Source: Streptomyces sp. Je 1-332 (GTDB lineage: Bacteria > Actinomycetota > Actinomycetes > Streptomycetales > Streptomycetaceae). Taken from it: a stretch of 64,000 nucleotides of DNA. The notes under the pieces were generated by a model. That model was given only the letters and a program-made list of their open reading frames with translations, had not been told where the DNA came from and made no database searches. A program made the translations under genes and the position numbers. The DNA is taken from the NCBI RefSeq assembly GCF_040730185.1, contig NZ_CP160402.1, positions 4,774,001 through 4,838,000 on the forward strand, given 5' to 3'. Of this stretch, positions 50,923 through 60,854 are shown in pieces (position 1 is the stretch's first letter; every line of letters starts with the position of its first letter).

Positions 50923-52033
50923 CTCGCGCGACCAACCTCTCGTTCTCGGCATCGAGACCTCCTGCGACGAGACCGGCGTCGGCATCGTCCGCGGCACCAC
51001 CCTGCTCGCCGACGCCATCGCATCCAGCGTCGACGAGCACGCGCGTTTCGGCGGCGTCGTGCCCGAGGTCGCCTCGCGTGCGCACCTGGAGGCGATGGTG
51101 CCGACCATCGACCGCGCCCTGAAGGAGGCGGGGGTCGCCGCCTCCGATCTCGACGGCATCGCGGTGACGGCCGGTCCCGGCCTCGCGGGCGCGCTGCTCG
51201 TGGGCGTCTCGGCGGCCAAGGCGTACGCGTACGCGCTCGGCAAGCCGCTCTACGGCGTCAACCACCTGGCGTCGCACATCTGCGTCGACCAGCTGGAGCA
51301 CGGCACGCTGCCCGAGCCGACGATGGCGCTGCTCGTCTCCGGCGGCCACTCCTCGCTGCTGCTGTCCACCGACATCACCTCGGACGTACGGCCCCTGGGC
51401 GCGACCATCGACGACGCGGCGGGCGAGGCCTTCGACAAGATCGCACGGGTGCTCGACCTCGGCTTCCCGGGCGGCCCCGTCATCGACCGGTACGCGAAGG
51501 AGGGCGACCCGAACGCGATCGCGTTCCCGCGCGGTCTCACCGGGCCGCGCGACGCCCCGTACGACTTCTCCTTCTCCGGTCTGAAGACGTCCGTCGCGCG
51601 CTGGATCGAGGCCAAGCGGGCGGCGGGCGAGGACGTTCCCGTCCGCGACGTGTCGGCGTCCTTCCAGGAGGCGGTCGTCGACGTGCTGACCCGCAAGGCC
51701 GTGCGGGCCTGCAAGGACGAGGGCGTGGACCACCTGATGATCGGCGGCGGCGTGGCCGCCAACACGCGGCTGCGCGCGCTTGCGCAGGAGCGGTGCGAGG
51801 CGGCCGGGATCCGGCTGCGGGTGCCGCGGCCGAAGCTGTGCACGGACAACGGCGCGATGGTGGCCGCGCTCGGCGCCGAGATGGTGGCCAGGAACCGCTC
51901 GGCATCCGACTGGGACCTGTCGGCGGACTCCTCGCTCCCGGTGACGGAGCCGCACGTGCCGGGCCACACGCACGACCACGGCCACGATCACGATCACGTG
52001 CACGAGGTCAGCAAGGAGAACCTGTACTCGTGA
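50915..52033 (+). CDS. tsaD: tRNA N6-threonylcarbamoyladenosine synthase TsaD
   Basis: Catalytic subunit of t6A37 synthesis, 372 aa. [14 protein letters not shown] begins it. The metal-site residues lie in [12 protein letters not shown] and VNHLASHI, and the late [12 protein letters not shown] and CTDNGAM are standard. The last ~26 residues (from 347) form a His/Asp-rich tail ([13 protein letters not shown]), an unusual possible metal-binding extension. The stop overlaps the next start (GTGA). Confidence 0.97.
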   Translation: MADSRDQPLVLGIETSCDETGVGIVRGTTLLADAIASSVDEHARFGGVVPEVASRAHLEAMVPTIDRALKEAGVAASDLDGIAVTAGPGLAGALLVGVSAAKAYAYALGKPLYGVNHLASHICVDQLEHGTLPEPTMALLVSGGHSSLLLSTDITSDVRPLGATIDDAAGEAFDKIARVLDLGFPGGPVIDRYAKEGDPNAIAFPRGLTGPRDAPYDFSFSGLKTSVARWIEAKRAAGEDVPVRDVSASFQEAVVDVLTRKAVRACKDEGVDHLMIGGGVAANTRLRALAQERCEAAGIRLRVPRPKLCTDNGAMVAALGAEMVARNRSASDWDLSADSSLPVTEPHVPGHTHDHGHDHDHVHEVSKENLYS

Positions 52034-52287
52034 CCGTCGCGCTGATGTGGGAGGCCCGCGCCGCCGACGGGCGTGGCGACGAGCTGCTCGCGTGGGCGCG
52101 GGCGCAGGTCCTGGCCGGTGAGCCGGTCCGGCGGGAGAGCTTCCGCGCCCCGCAGGACCGGGTGCTCGTCCTGACGTGGTGGGACACGTCGTACGACGCC
52201 GACCTGCCCGAAATCCCGGAGCCCGCACCCGAGTTGGTGACGCGCCCGGTGCACAGGTGGCGCTTCGAGTCGGTGGGCCTGGGCTGA
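52030..52287 (+). CDS. 85-aa conserved small protein
   Basis: It starts at GTG overlapping the tsaD stop. The sequence is [20 protein letters not shown], then [19 protein letters not shown]-rich middle and HRWRFESVG. The layout looks like a single ABM/ferredoxin-like domain. Translational coupling to tsaD suggests a link, but no function is known to me. Confidence 0.75.
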   Translation: MTVALMWEARAADGRGDELLAWARAQVLAGEPVRRESFRAPQDRVLVLTWWDTSYDADLPEIPEPAPELVTRPVHRWRFESVGLG

Positions 52288-52312
52288 CGCCCTCCGCCGC
52301 CGGGGGAGCGGT

Positions 52313-53059
52313 TCAGGGGTGCCGAGCCTGCCCCAGAAGCCCGTCGATGACCGCTCCCAGCTGCGCGGACACGTCGTACTCCGCCGTCAGTTCCAGCCAG
52401 CGGCCGGCGAGCGCGGCCATGTGGGGGAGCTCCTCGGCGTCCGCCTCGGTGAGCATGGCGGGGAAGTGACGCTTGCGGTCCGGCTCATCGGCGCGGCGGT
52501 CCATCGCGCCGCGGAAGACCAGGTCACCGTAGACGCAGTACCAGATGGTGCGATAGGCGGCGACGGCCTGGGGCTGGGTCAGTCCGCAGGCCACGCACGT
52601 GGCGATGATCTCCTCGACCATCCACAGGGCGCCCCTGTCGGTGAGGTCGCCGAGGCCGAGCACCTCGACCACCCACGGCATCCGGGCCAGCGTGCCGTGC
52701 ATGTGCAGGGACACCGCGAGCAGCCGGTCGCGCGGGTCGTCGGGGAGTTCGGGGCGCGGGACCGAGTCGGCCGTGCCGGACAGGGTGAGCATCAGGAGCT
52801 CGTCCTTGTCGCGTACGTGGTGGTACAACGCCATCGGGGTCGTGCCGACCTCCTTGGCGACCCGGCGCATGCTCAGGGCGGCGACGCCCTCCTCCTGGAG
52901 GATGCGGCGCGCGATGCCGACGATCGTGTCGAGGTCGATGCGGCTGGGCCGCCCCCGCTTCTTCTTCTCACCCGGCTTCTGGCCGCCCGGCGTCTCGCCG
53001 GGCCTCTCTCCCGGCTTCGCTGCTTCTGGCGCTGGCTTCTCTGCTTCCACGTGGCTCAT
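52313..53059 (-). CDS. TetR-family repressor
   Basis: A 248-aa regulator from ATG 53059 (the frame extends to 53089). A Lys/Pro-rich N-terminus is followed by RGRPSRIDLDTIVGIARRIL and the helix-turn-helix MRRVAKEVGTTPMALYHHV, then the all-helical TetR ligand domain. It is divergent from the MFS exporter, with a perfect palindrome between them; it is the expected repressor of that exporter. Confidence 0.92.
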   Translation of the reverse strand: MSHVEAEKPAPEAAKPGERPGETPGGQKPGEKKKRGRPSRIDLDTIVGIARRILQEEGVAALSMRRVAKEVGTTPMALYHHVRDKDELLMLTLSGTADSVPRPELPDDPRDRLLAVSLHMHGTLARMPWVVEVLGLGDLTDRGALWMVEEIIATCVACGLTQPQAVAAYRTIWYCVYGDLVFRGAMDRRADEPDRKRHFPAMLTEADAEELPHMAALAGRWLELTAEYDVSAQLGAVIDGLLGQARHP

Positions 53060-53102
53060 TGTCGCGCCCGTGCCGGGCGGGTGACGCATGCCGATGTGTT
53101 TT

Positions 53103-53116
53103 CTATACGCGTATAG
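53103..53116. promoter_or_regulatory. TetR-type operator in the divergent promoter
   Basis: CTATACGCGTATAG is a perfect 14-bp palindrome between the divergent repressor and exporter starts. It lies a few bases before the first possible exporter ATG (53119), so binding would block transcription. Confidence 0.7.
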
Positions 53117-53130
53117 TAATGTGCGTGGAC

Positions 53131-54621
53131 ATGGTGAATACCGCTGACTCGAAGTCCTCGGGGGCGCGTTGGCTGCTGCCTGTGCTGCTCACCGTGCAGT
53201 TCCTGGTCTCTCTCGACATGTCCGTCGTGAACATCGCGCTGCCCGACATCGGCGACGACCTCGGCTTCGGGGCCGACTCGCTGCTCTGGGTCGTCAACGC
53301 CTACGCGCTCGCCTTCGGCGGCCTCCTCATGCTGGGCGGGCGCCTCGCCGACGTGGTGGGGCGGCGGCGAACCCTGACCGCCGGGTTCGCGGTCTTCGGG
53401 CTCGCGAGCCTGGTGGGCGGCCTGGCCCAGGCCCCGGGGCAGCTCGTTGCGGCGCGGGCCGTGCAGGGGGTGGGCGCGGCGGCCCTCGCACCCGTGGCGC
53501 TCGCGCTGATCACCGTCAACTACGCCGCCGGGCCCGCGCGTTCACGGGCGCTCGGACTCTGGGGCGCCGCGGGCGCGCTCGGCGGCGCGGTCGGGGTCAT
53601 GGCGGGCGGATTGCTGACGGACGTGGCGGGCTGGCGTTCGGTGATGCTGATCAACGTCCCCGTGGTGCTCGCCGCGCTCCTCCTCTCCCGGCACGGCGTG
53701 CCCGCCGACCGGCGCACCGGGCCCGCGCCGCGCCTGGACGTGGTGGGGGCGCTGCTCGTCACGGCCGGCATGACGGTGCTCGTCCTCGGCCTCGTCCGCT
53801 CTCAGACGCACGCGTGGGGCTCCGGGGCGACCCTGGGAACGCTCACCGCTGCCGCCGCGCTGCTCGGCGCGTTCACCGCCGTCGAGTCCCGCCGACGCGA
53901 GCCGCTGCTCCGGCTCGGTCTGCTCGGGAACCGTCCCGTGCTCTCCGCGAACGCGTTCGCGCTGCTGATGTCGTCGGGCCAGTTCGCCGCCTTCTACTTC
54001 ACCTCGCTCTACCTCCAGGAGGTCATGTCGTACGGGCCGACGCGGGCGGGGGCGGCGTTCCTGCCGTTCTGCGTGGGCATCGTCGCCGGATCGGCGATCT
54101 CGGCGCGGACGGCGGGGCGGTTCGGGGAGCGGGCGCTTCTGGTGACCGGGGGGCTTCTCGGCGCGGCGGGGTTCGCCTGGTTCGCCCTCGCGGTCGGCCC
54201 CTCCGGGACGTTCCTTGGATCCGTCGTGGGGCCATCGCTCGTGGCGAGCGTCGGCATCGGCATGTGCTTCGTGCCGCTGGGTACGGCGGCGACGTCCGGT
54301 GTCGCCGCCGAGGAGACCGGCATGGCATCGGGGCTGCTCAACAGCTCCCGCCAGCTGGGCGGTTCGCTGGGGCTCGCGGTCCTGGTGACGGTGGCGTCGG
54401 GCGTCACCGGGGACGGCCGGGGGCCGGGTGCGCTCGCGGCCGGGTACGCGACCGCGTTCGGCGTCGCCGCGGCGCTGCTCGCGTCGGCGGCCGTCGCCAC
54501 GGCGGTGCTGCATCGCGCGCCCACGCGGCCGCGGCCTGCGCGGCCGGACGCGAAAGAAGATTCGTCGCAGACTCTGGGCGACGACGTCGGTCCGGGGGTC
54601 TCCCGTTCGACGCATGGGTGA
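53131..54621 (+). CDS. MFS drug-exporter, 14-helix (DHA2) type
   Basis: A 496-aa membrane transporter with about 14 helices. QFLVSLDMSVVNIALPDIG (motif D1-like), GGRLADVVGRRR (motif A) and the Gly/Pro-rich antiporter motif C (LGGAVGVMAGG) fit DHA2 multidrug/proton antiporters. The start is uncertain (53119 or 53131); neither has a good ribosome binding site, so the mRNA may be leaderless. It is paired with the TetR gene. Confidence 0.9.
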   Translation: MVNTADSKSSGARWLLPVLLTVQFLVSLDMSVVNIALPDIGDDLGFGADSLLWVVNAYALAFGGLLMLGGRLADVVGRRRTLTAGFAVFGLASLVGGLAQAPGQLVAARAVQGVGAAALAPVALALITVNYAAGPARSRALGLWGAAGALGGAVGVMAGGLLTDVAGWRSVMLINVPVVLAALLLSRHGVPADRRTGPAPRLDVVGALLVTAGMTVLVLGLVRSQTHAWGSGATLGTLTAAAALLGAFTAVESRRREPLLRLGLLGNRPVLSANAFALLMSSGQFAAFYFTSLYLQEVMSYGPTRAGAAFLPFCVGIVAGSAISARTAGRFGERALLVTGGLLGAAGFAWFALAVGPSGTFLGSVVGPSLVASVGIGMCFVPLGTAATSGVAAEETGMASGLLNSSRQLGGSLGLAVLVTVASGVTGDGRGPGALAAGYATAFGVAAALLASAAVATAVLHRAPTRPRPARPDAKEDSSQTLGDDVGPGVSRSTHG

Positions 54622-54751
54622 GATGGGTGAGAGGCGAGGAGAAGTCCTCCGCCGCCACCCGATGGGGCATAGGCGCGGGCGGAGTTCGAGCGGGAGGCGG
54701 GGGTCACGCGCAATCGCGGGGGCGGAAGTTGCTGCTGGGGAGGGCCGGACG

Positions 54752-54790
54752 ACAGCCTGTCCGGCGTTTGAGGACGAGCTCGGCGGAGCC
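54752..54790. repeat. Dispersed Streptomyces intergenic repeat
   Basis: Contains CCGGCGTTTGAGGACGAG, which I recognise as the core of a sequence scattered through many Streptomyces intergenic regions. Its role is unknown. Confidence 0.55.
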
Positions 54791-54868
54791 GGTGATGAAG
54801 GGGGGCAGACCCGGGCCCGGGACGCGGCGCCTGCGGCACGGGGGCCGGGGCCGCGGCTGGGTGCCTGC

Positions 54869-54982
54869 GGTCCGGAGTCGGGGAGGCCGGGTGTCTGGGA
54901 GCCCGCGGTCAGGAGTCAGGGAGGCCGGATGCCTGGGAGCCCGTGGCCAGGAGCCGGGGAGGCCGGGTGCCCGGGAGTCCGC
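54869..54982. repeat. Three tandem copies of a 38-bp unit
   Basis: Units start at 54869, 54907 and 54945, each with the common core GGAGTC(G/A)GGGAGGCCGG and a following CTGGGAGCCCG-like part. Units differ at several positions, and a partial fourth follows. There are no spacers, so it is not a CRISPR array. Confidence 0.7.
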
Positions 54983-55000
54983 GGCCCGGTGCCCGGGGTT

Positions 55001-56245
55001 TCAGGTGTTTGCCACCGGCTGCCCGATCAGCATCGTCGGCGCCCCCGCCACCCGCGTCAGGAACACCGTCGCCGCGTTCTTGCCCTGCGGCTTCACCTTG
55101 CGGCGTAGTTCCTCCGGTTCCACCGCTGAGCCCCGCTTCTTCACCGTCAGGGTGCCGACCTCCCGCTCCCGCAGCAACGCCTTCAACTTCTTCACACCGA
55201 AGGGGAGTTGGTCGGTGATCTCGTAAGCCGCCGCGTACGGCGTCGGGTGCAGGGAGTCGGAGGTGGCGTACGCGATGGTCTCGTCGATCAGGCCGCCCTT
55301 CACCCGCGTGGCCACCTCCGCCACCAGGTGCGCACGGATGACGGCGCCGTCCGGCTCGTACAGATAGCGCCCGACCGTCCGCACCCGCGGGTCCGGCAGC
55401 ATCGCGTCGAGCGAGGACCACAGCGACGCCCCCGAGGGCAGCAGCGTGGCGCGGTGCGAGGAGGGGGTGTCCGTGCCGAACCACAGCACCGCCTCCTTCA
55501 CGTCCCCGGCGTCCGAGATCCACTCGGCCGCGGCGTCTGCGGGGATCGCCTCGTGCGGGATCCCGGGGGCGATCTTCAGCGCCGCGTGCGGAGCCGTGCG
55601 GGCGGCCTCGATCGCCCAGGAGAGCGGCGGGGAGTAGGCCTCGGGGTCGAAGATGCGGCCCCGCCCGCCCCGCCGCGCCGGGTCGACGAAGACCGCGTCG
55701 TACGCGGACGTGTCGACCTCGGTGACGTCGGCCTCGCGCACCTCGATGAGATCCCCGAGCCCGAGCGCCTCCGCGTTCGCGCGCGCCACCGCGCAGGTCA
55801 GCGGGTCGCGGTCGACGGCGAGGACGGTGACACCGGCACGGGCCAGGGCGATCGCGTCGCCGCCGATGCCGCAGCACAGGTCGGCCAGGGCGCGGACGCC
55901 GAGGGCCTTGAAGCTCTCCGCGCGATGCACGGCCACGCTCGTACGGGTCGCCTGTTCGACGCCGTTCGGGGTGAAGAACATCCGGCCCGCGTCCTCGGCC
56001 CCGAACTTCGCCACCGCACGCCGCCGCAGCCGCGCCTGCGCGAGCACCGCCGTGACCAGTTCCGCCGGGTGCCCGCGGCGCAGGCGGGTCGCGACGGCCA
56101 GCTCCCGGGCCGGGTCGGCCTCCCGCACCTCGTCGAGATCGAGCAGGGCCCGGCCTTCGGGGGTGAGGAGCGCGGAGAAGGAGGCCAGGGCAGTCGGGGC
56201 AGTCGGGGCAGTCGGATCACGGTCGAGGTCGTTCACCCGGCCCAT
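55001..56245 (-). CDS. Class I SAM-dependent methyltransferase (THUMP-like domain)
   Basis: A 414-aa protein from ATG 56245. The Rossmann methyltransferase core has LADLCCGIGGDAIALA (SAM motif I, about 125-140) and VFVDPARR (motif IV). The C-terminal part resembles the THUMP-like domain of RNA methyltransferases. The N-terminus contains a short Ala-Pro-Thr repeat. The substrate is unknown, most likely RNA. Confidence 0.75.
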   Translation of the reverse strand: MGRVNDLDRDPTAPTAPTALASFSALLTPEGRALLDLDEVREADPARELAVATRLRRGHPAELVTAVLAQARLRRRAVAKFGAEDAGRMFFTPNGVEQATRTSVAVHRAESFKALGVRALADLCCGIGGDAIALARAGVTVLAVDRDPLTCAVARANAEALGLGDLIEVREADVTEVDTSAYDAVFVDPARRGGRGRIFDPEAYSPPLSWAIEAARTAPHAALKIAPGIPHEAIPADAAAEWISDAGDVKEAVLWFGTDTPSSHRATLLPSGASLWSSLDAMLPDPRVRTVGRYLYEPDGAVIRAHLVAEVATRVKGGLIDETIAYATSDSLHPTPYAAAYEITDQLPFGVKKLKALLREREVGTLTVKKRGSAVEPEELRRKVKPQGKNAATVFLTRVAGAPTMLIGQPVANT

Positions 56246-56327
56246 TGTGGGCCAGTCGGTGGATGGTGTGCGTCCGGCGGCGGTGTCGGCCGGGCAGCGG
56301 GGCTGTGAGCTGCAAAGATCCGGCGCC

Positions 56328-57281
56328 ATGCAACTAGTACGACAAAACGACAAATTCAGGGCGAGGCGGAAGGGGCGGGGCCGGGCGCAGGGCCGGGTCA
56401 GGGGCCGGGTGCGGGCCGGGGCCGCCGTGCTGACCGCCGCCGCCATCGTCTCCGGCTGCGCCTCGGGCGACGACGGCGGAGCGAACCCCGCCCCCGGTCA
56501 GCAGCGCCTGGACGCACCGCCCGCCCGCGCCCTCGACTCCTACGCCCACAAACTCCGCGTCACCCAGGTCGCCCGCGCCGCGGCCGCGAAACGCTGGGGC
56601 CTGGCCAAGCCCCCGCTGGCCGCGCCGCCCGCCCCGGCCAAGAAGCCGGCGATCACCACCCGCAAGGGGTTCGAGGTGAAGGGGCAGGCGAGTCTGCCGC
56701 CGGTCTTCACGACCATCCCGACCAAGAAGAAGGTCGTCTTCCTGACCATCGACGACGGCGCCGAGAAGGACCCGGCGCTGCTCAAGATGATGAGCGAACT
56801 GCAGATCCCGTACACCGCGTTCCTCAGCGACTACCTGGTCAAGGAGGACTACGGCTACTTCAAGAAGATGCAGTCCCGCGGGGTCGCGCTCAACAACCAC
56901 ACCCTGAACCACCCCTACCTGCCGGGACTCTCGTACAAGCAGCAGCGGCGCGAGATCTGCGGCATGCAGGACGTCATCCACAAGCGGTACGGCAAACGCC
57001 CCGAGCTCTTCCGGCCGCCGTACGGCAACTACAACGCGGACTCGCTGCGCGCCGCCAAGTCCTGCGGCATCAAGGCCGTCCCGCTGTGGGCGTCCGAGGC
57101 GTTCCCCGACCGCATGGACTGGCGCGAGTGGGACCGGGACCTGCACCCCGGCGACATCATCCTCACGCACTTCCGGGGACGCGAGGACTGGAAGGGCACG
57201 ATGCCCGACATGATCCGCAAGGTCATGAAGACGGTCACCGACAAGGGGTACGCGGTGGCCAGGCTGGAGGACTACCTGTGA
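56328..57281 (+). CDS. Lipoprotein polysaccharide deacetylase (NodB fold)
   Basis: A 317-aa secreted enzyme. A very basic N-terminus, a hydrophobic stretch and the lipobox VSGC mark it as a lipoprotein. NodB motifs are present: LTIDDGAEKD (catalytic/metal Asp), HTLNHPYL (His-x3-His), RPPYGNYN and ILTHF. It should deacetylate cell-wall or extracellular glycans. Its stop overlaps the next start (GTGA). Confidence 0.9.
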   Translation: MQLVRQNDKFRARRKGRGRAQGRVRGRVRAGAAVLTAAAIVSGCASGDDGGANPAPGQQRLDAPPARALDSYAHKLRVTQVARAAAAKRWGLAKPPLAAPPAPAKKPAITTRKGFEVKGQASLPPVFTTIPTKKKVVFLTIDDGAEKDPALLKMMSELQIPYTAFLSDYLVKEDYGYFKKMQSRGVALNNHTLNHPYLPGLSYKQQRREICGMQDVIHKRYGKRPELFRPPYGNYNADSLRAAKSCGIKAVPLWASEAFPDRMDWREWDRDLHPGDIILTHFRGREDWKGTMPDMIRKVMKTVTDKGYAVARLEDYL

Positions 57282-57661
57282 CCGGGCGGGCGCGGGCGCG
57301 GCGGTTCCTCGCCGGCGCGCTCGCGGCAGGCGTGCTCGCGCCCGCGCTGCTCACGGGGTGCGCGCAGTCGGTCGACCCGATCGAGAGGCTGGGGCGGAAG
57401 GCGGCGGAGAAGGTCCCGCCGAAGAAGCCCGGTGCGTCGCCCAGCTGCCCTCCGCCTGCGGGGGCGCCGGAAACGGGACGGCGGTTGACGACGGATGCGG
57501 GGCGGCGGTCGACGACGGAGGCGGGGCGGCGCACGGCTGCGGAGAAGGGGCACACGGTCACGGATTCGGGGCGGAGCACGGCCACGGAGGCGGAACCGCC
57601 GACCGCGGGGACGCGTTGTCCCGAGGGGCGCGGGGGCCGCTCGGCGTCACCACCCGGATAA
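57278..57661 (+). pseudogene. Probable remnant of a second deacetylase lipoprotein
   Basis: A 127-codon frame with a good lipoprotein signal (LLTGC) and AQSVDPIERLGRKAAEKV. From memory, the latter resembles the start of polysaccharide-deacetylase lipoproteins in other streptomycetes. After residue ~50 it becomes a repetitive T/R/A-rich stretch with repeated T-x-A-G-R-R units, and no NodB motif follows. Best read as a truncated, degenerating copy of the preceding gene's family, though a short functional lipoprotein cannot be excluded. Confidence 0.5.
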
Positions 57662-57677
57662 GACCCGCGTCAGCGAA

Positions 57678-57704
57678 TTAGCAGTCCGCTTGACCGAGTG
57701 CTAA
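57678..57704. promoter_or_regulatory. CIRCE element (HrcA operator)
   Basis: TTAGCAGTC-N9-GAGTGCTAA, one mismatch from the canonical TTAGCACTC-N9-GAGTGCTAA. It overlaps the groES promoter -35, so HrcA binding would repress. Confidence 0.92.
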
Positions 57705-57719
57705 TCGTCGTCCTAGTGT
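57690..57719 (+). promoter_or_regulatory. groES-groEL1 promoter
   Basis: TTGACC (57690-57695) and TAGTGT (57714-57719) with 18-bp spacing, lying within and just after the first CIRCE element. Confidence 0.65.
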
Positions 57720-57726
57720 CAACCCT

Positions 57727-57753
57727 GGCACTCACCACTGGAGAGTGCCAACA
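57727..57753. promoter_or_regulatory. Second, variant CIRCE element
   Basis: CTGGCACTC-N9-GAGTGCCAA, the same geometry as CIRCE with GG/CC replacing the inner A/T. It lies just downstream of the likely transcription start. Confidence 0.7.
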
Positions 57754-57847
57754 GCGACGGGCAGGTCCGGCACCCGCGACGACGGATCCACCTGGTCGCC
57801 ACCCCAGACTGTTAACCCCGTAGATCTCCGAAGGGGGAGACCGGATC

Positions 57848-58156
57848 GTGACGACCGCCAGCTCCAAGGTTGCCATCAAGCCGCTCGAGGACCGCATTGT
57901 GGTCCAGCCGCTCGACGCCGAGCAGACCACGGCCTCTGGCCTGGTCATTCCGGACACCGCGAAGGAGAAGCCCCAGGAGGGTGCTGTCCTCGCCGTGGGC
58001 CCGGGCCGCTTCGAGAACGGCGAGCGCCTGCCGCTCGACGTGAAGGTCGGCGATGTCGTGCTGTACAGCAAGTACGGCGGCACCGAGGTGAAGTACAACG
58101 GCGACGAGTACCTCGTCCTCTCGGCTCGCGACGTGCTCGCGATCGTCGAGAAGTAA
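57848..58156 (+). CDS. groES: Co-chaperonin GroES
   Basis: 10-kDa co-chaperonin, 102 aa, forms the lid of the GroEL cage. [19 protein letters not shown] and the mobile loop ([16 protein letters not shown]) are standard. It starts at GTG with AAGGGGGAG upstream and is heat-inducible through the CIRCE elements. Confidence 0.98.
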   Translation: MTTASSKVAIKPLEDRIVVQPLDAEQTTASGLVIPDTAKEKPQEGAVLAVGPGRFENGERLPLDVKVGDVVLYSKYGGTEVKYNGDEYLVLSARDVLAIVEK

Positions 58157-58267
58157 TTCACCTGCTTCACCAGTATTGCTTTTGAGCTTCGCCCCTGGTC
58201 ACCCCGCTGCTGATTGCCGGGCGGCGAGGGGCGAAGTTCGTTAAACCCGATTTTTCGAGAGGGCTGA

Positions 58268-59902
<1,635 letters not shown>

Positions 59903-59930
59903 CCTCGCCTGACGCTGCCGCGTAGCTGAA

Positions 59931-59971
59931 ACGGAGGCCCGGCACCCCACTTCGGGGTGCCGGGCCTCCGT
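59931..59971 (+). terminator. Terminator of groES-groEL1
   Basis: An 18-bp stem (59931-59948 with 59954-59971) with a 5-nt loop, 28 bp after the groEL1 stop. The strongest hairpin in the window. Confidence 0.9.
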
Positions 59972-59994
59972 GCGTTCTCGCGTGCGAGCCCGTC

Positions 59995-60034
59995 GTGGCT
60001 TGTCGCGCAGTTCCCCGCGCCCCTTACGGGGCGC
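59995..60034. repeat. Dispersed Streptomyces intergenic repeat, second type
   Basis: GTGGCTTGTCGCGCAGTTCC and the following G/C hairpin (CGCCCCTTACGGGGCG) match, from memory, a repeat common in Streptomyces intergenic DNA. It lies between groEL1 and the SDR gene. Confidence 0.5.
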
Positions 60035-60047
60035 TCCTCCGGGGCCT

Positions 60048-60821
60048 CTACTGCGGGCCGTACTTCCGTCCCGTACGAGAAGTGACCCCGCCCAGCAGCG
60101 CCCTCGGCGTCACCTTCACCACGCCCATCAGGGCCTTGTACCGCGGGTCCGGGATGGACAGGGGCTTGCCCCGCGCCAAGTCGGACAGCGCGGCCGCGAC
60201 CAGCTTGTCCGCGTCGAGCCACATCCACTTGGGGATGTTCGACGTCCCCATCCCGGCGCGCTCATGGAACTCCGTCCGTACGAAGCCGGGGCACAGGGCC
60301 ATCAGCCGCACCCCGGAACCGGCCAGGTCCTTCGCCGCCCCCTGCGTGAACTGCACGACCCACGCCTTCGAAGCCCCGTATGTACCGCGCGGCACGAACG
60401 CCGCCACCGAGGCGACGTTGACGACACCGCCGCGCCCCCGCTCCCGCATCGACTCCGTCGCCGCCGACGTCAGCCGGAGCACCGCCTCGCAGTGCACCTT
60501 GAGCATCGTCAGCTCGTCCTCCATCGGCACTTCCAGGTACTGGCCCTTGTTGCCGAAACCGGCGTTGTTCACCAGGAGGTCGACCGCGTTCCTGCGGTCC
60601 GCGAGGCGCTTCTCGACGGCGGCGATCCCGTCGTCGGTCGCGAGGTCCGCGGTGAGCACCTCCGCCTCGATGCCGTGCCGGTCGTGCAGTTCGGTCGCCT
60701 GCTCCCGCAGCCGCTCGGTGTCGCGTGCCACAAGGACCAGGTTGTGGCCGTCACCGGCGAGCCGCCGGGCGAAGGCCGCGCCGATACCGGCGGTCGATCC
60801 CGTAATCAGAGCCGTAGTCAT
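60048..60821 (-). CDS. Short-chain dehydrogenase/reductase
   Basis: A 257-aa classical SDR. TGSTAGIGAAFARRL is the cofactor motif and NNAGFGNKG follows. The catalytic YxxxK lies in TYGASKAW. Substrate unknown. It may be cotranscribed with the MOSC gene upstream. Confidence 0.93.
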   Translation of the reverse strand: MTTALITGSTAGIGAAFARRLAGDGHNLVLVARDTERLREQATELHDRHGIEAEVLTADLATDDGIAAVEKRLADRRNAVDLLVNNAGFGNKGQYLEVPMEDELTMLKVHCEAVLRLTSAATESMRERGRGGVVNVASVAAFVPRGTYGASKAWVVQFTQGAAKDLAGSGVRLMALCPGFVRTEFHERAGMGTSNIPKWMWLDADKLVAAALSDLARGKPLSIPDPRYKALMGVVKVTPRALLGGVTSRTGRKYGPQ

Positions 60822-60854
60822 GGACCAAGGCTAGTGAGATCCGAAGACCTCCGG

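Larger units (their letters stand above)
54622..55000. other. Non-coding convergent spacer rich in repeats
   Basis: 379 bp between convergent genes. It holds a typical Streptomyces intergenic repeat (54752-54790) and a three-unit 38-bp tandem repeat (54869-54982). Open frames here are G/C-bias artefacts. Confidence 0.7.

Noticed and set aside
54869..54982. CRISPR array
   Set aside because: The 38-bp units abut directly without spacers and are imperfect; no cas genes are nearby.
53169..55226. A 685-codon plus-strand frame overlapping the MFS gene and the methyltransferase
   Set aside because: Arg/Gly/Ala-rich shadow in the wrong frame; runs through minisatellite DNA.
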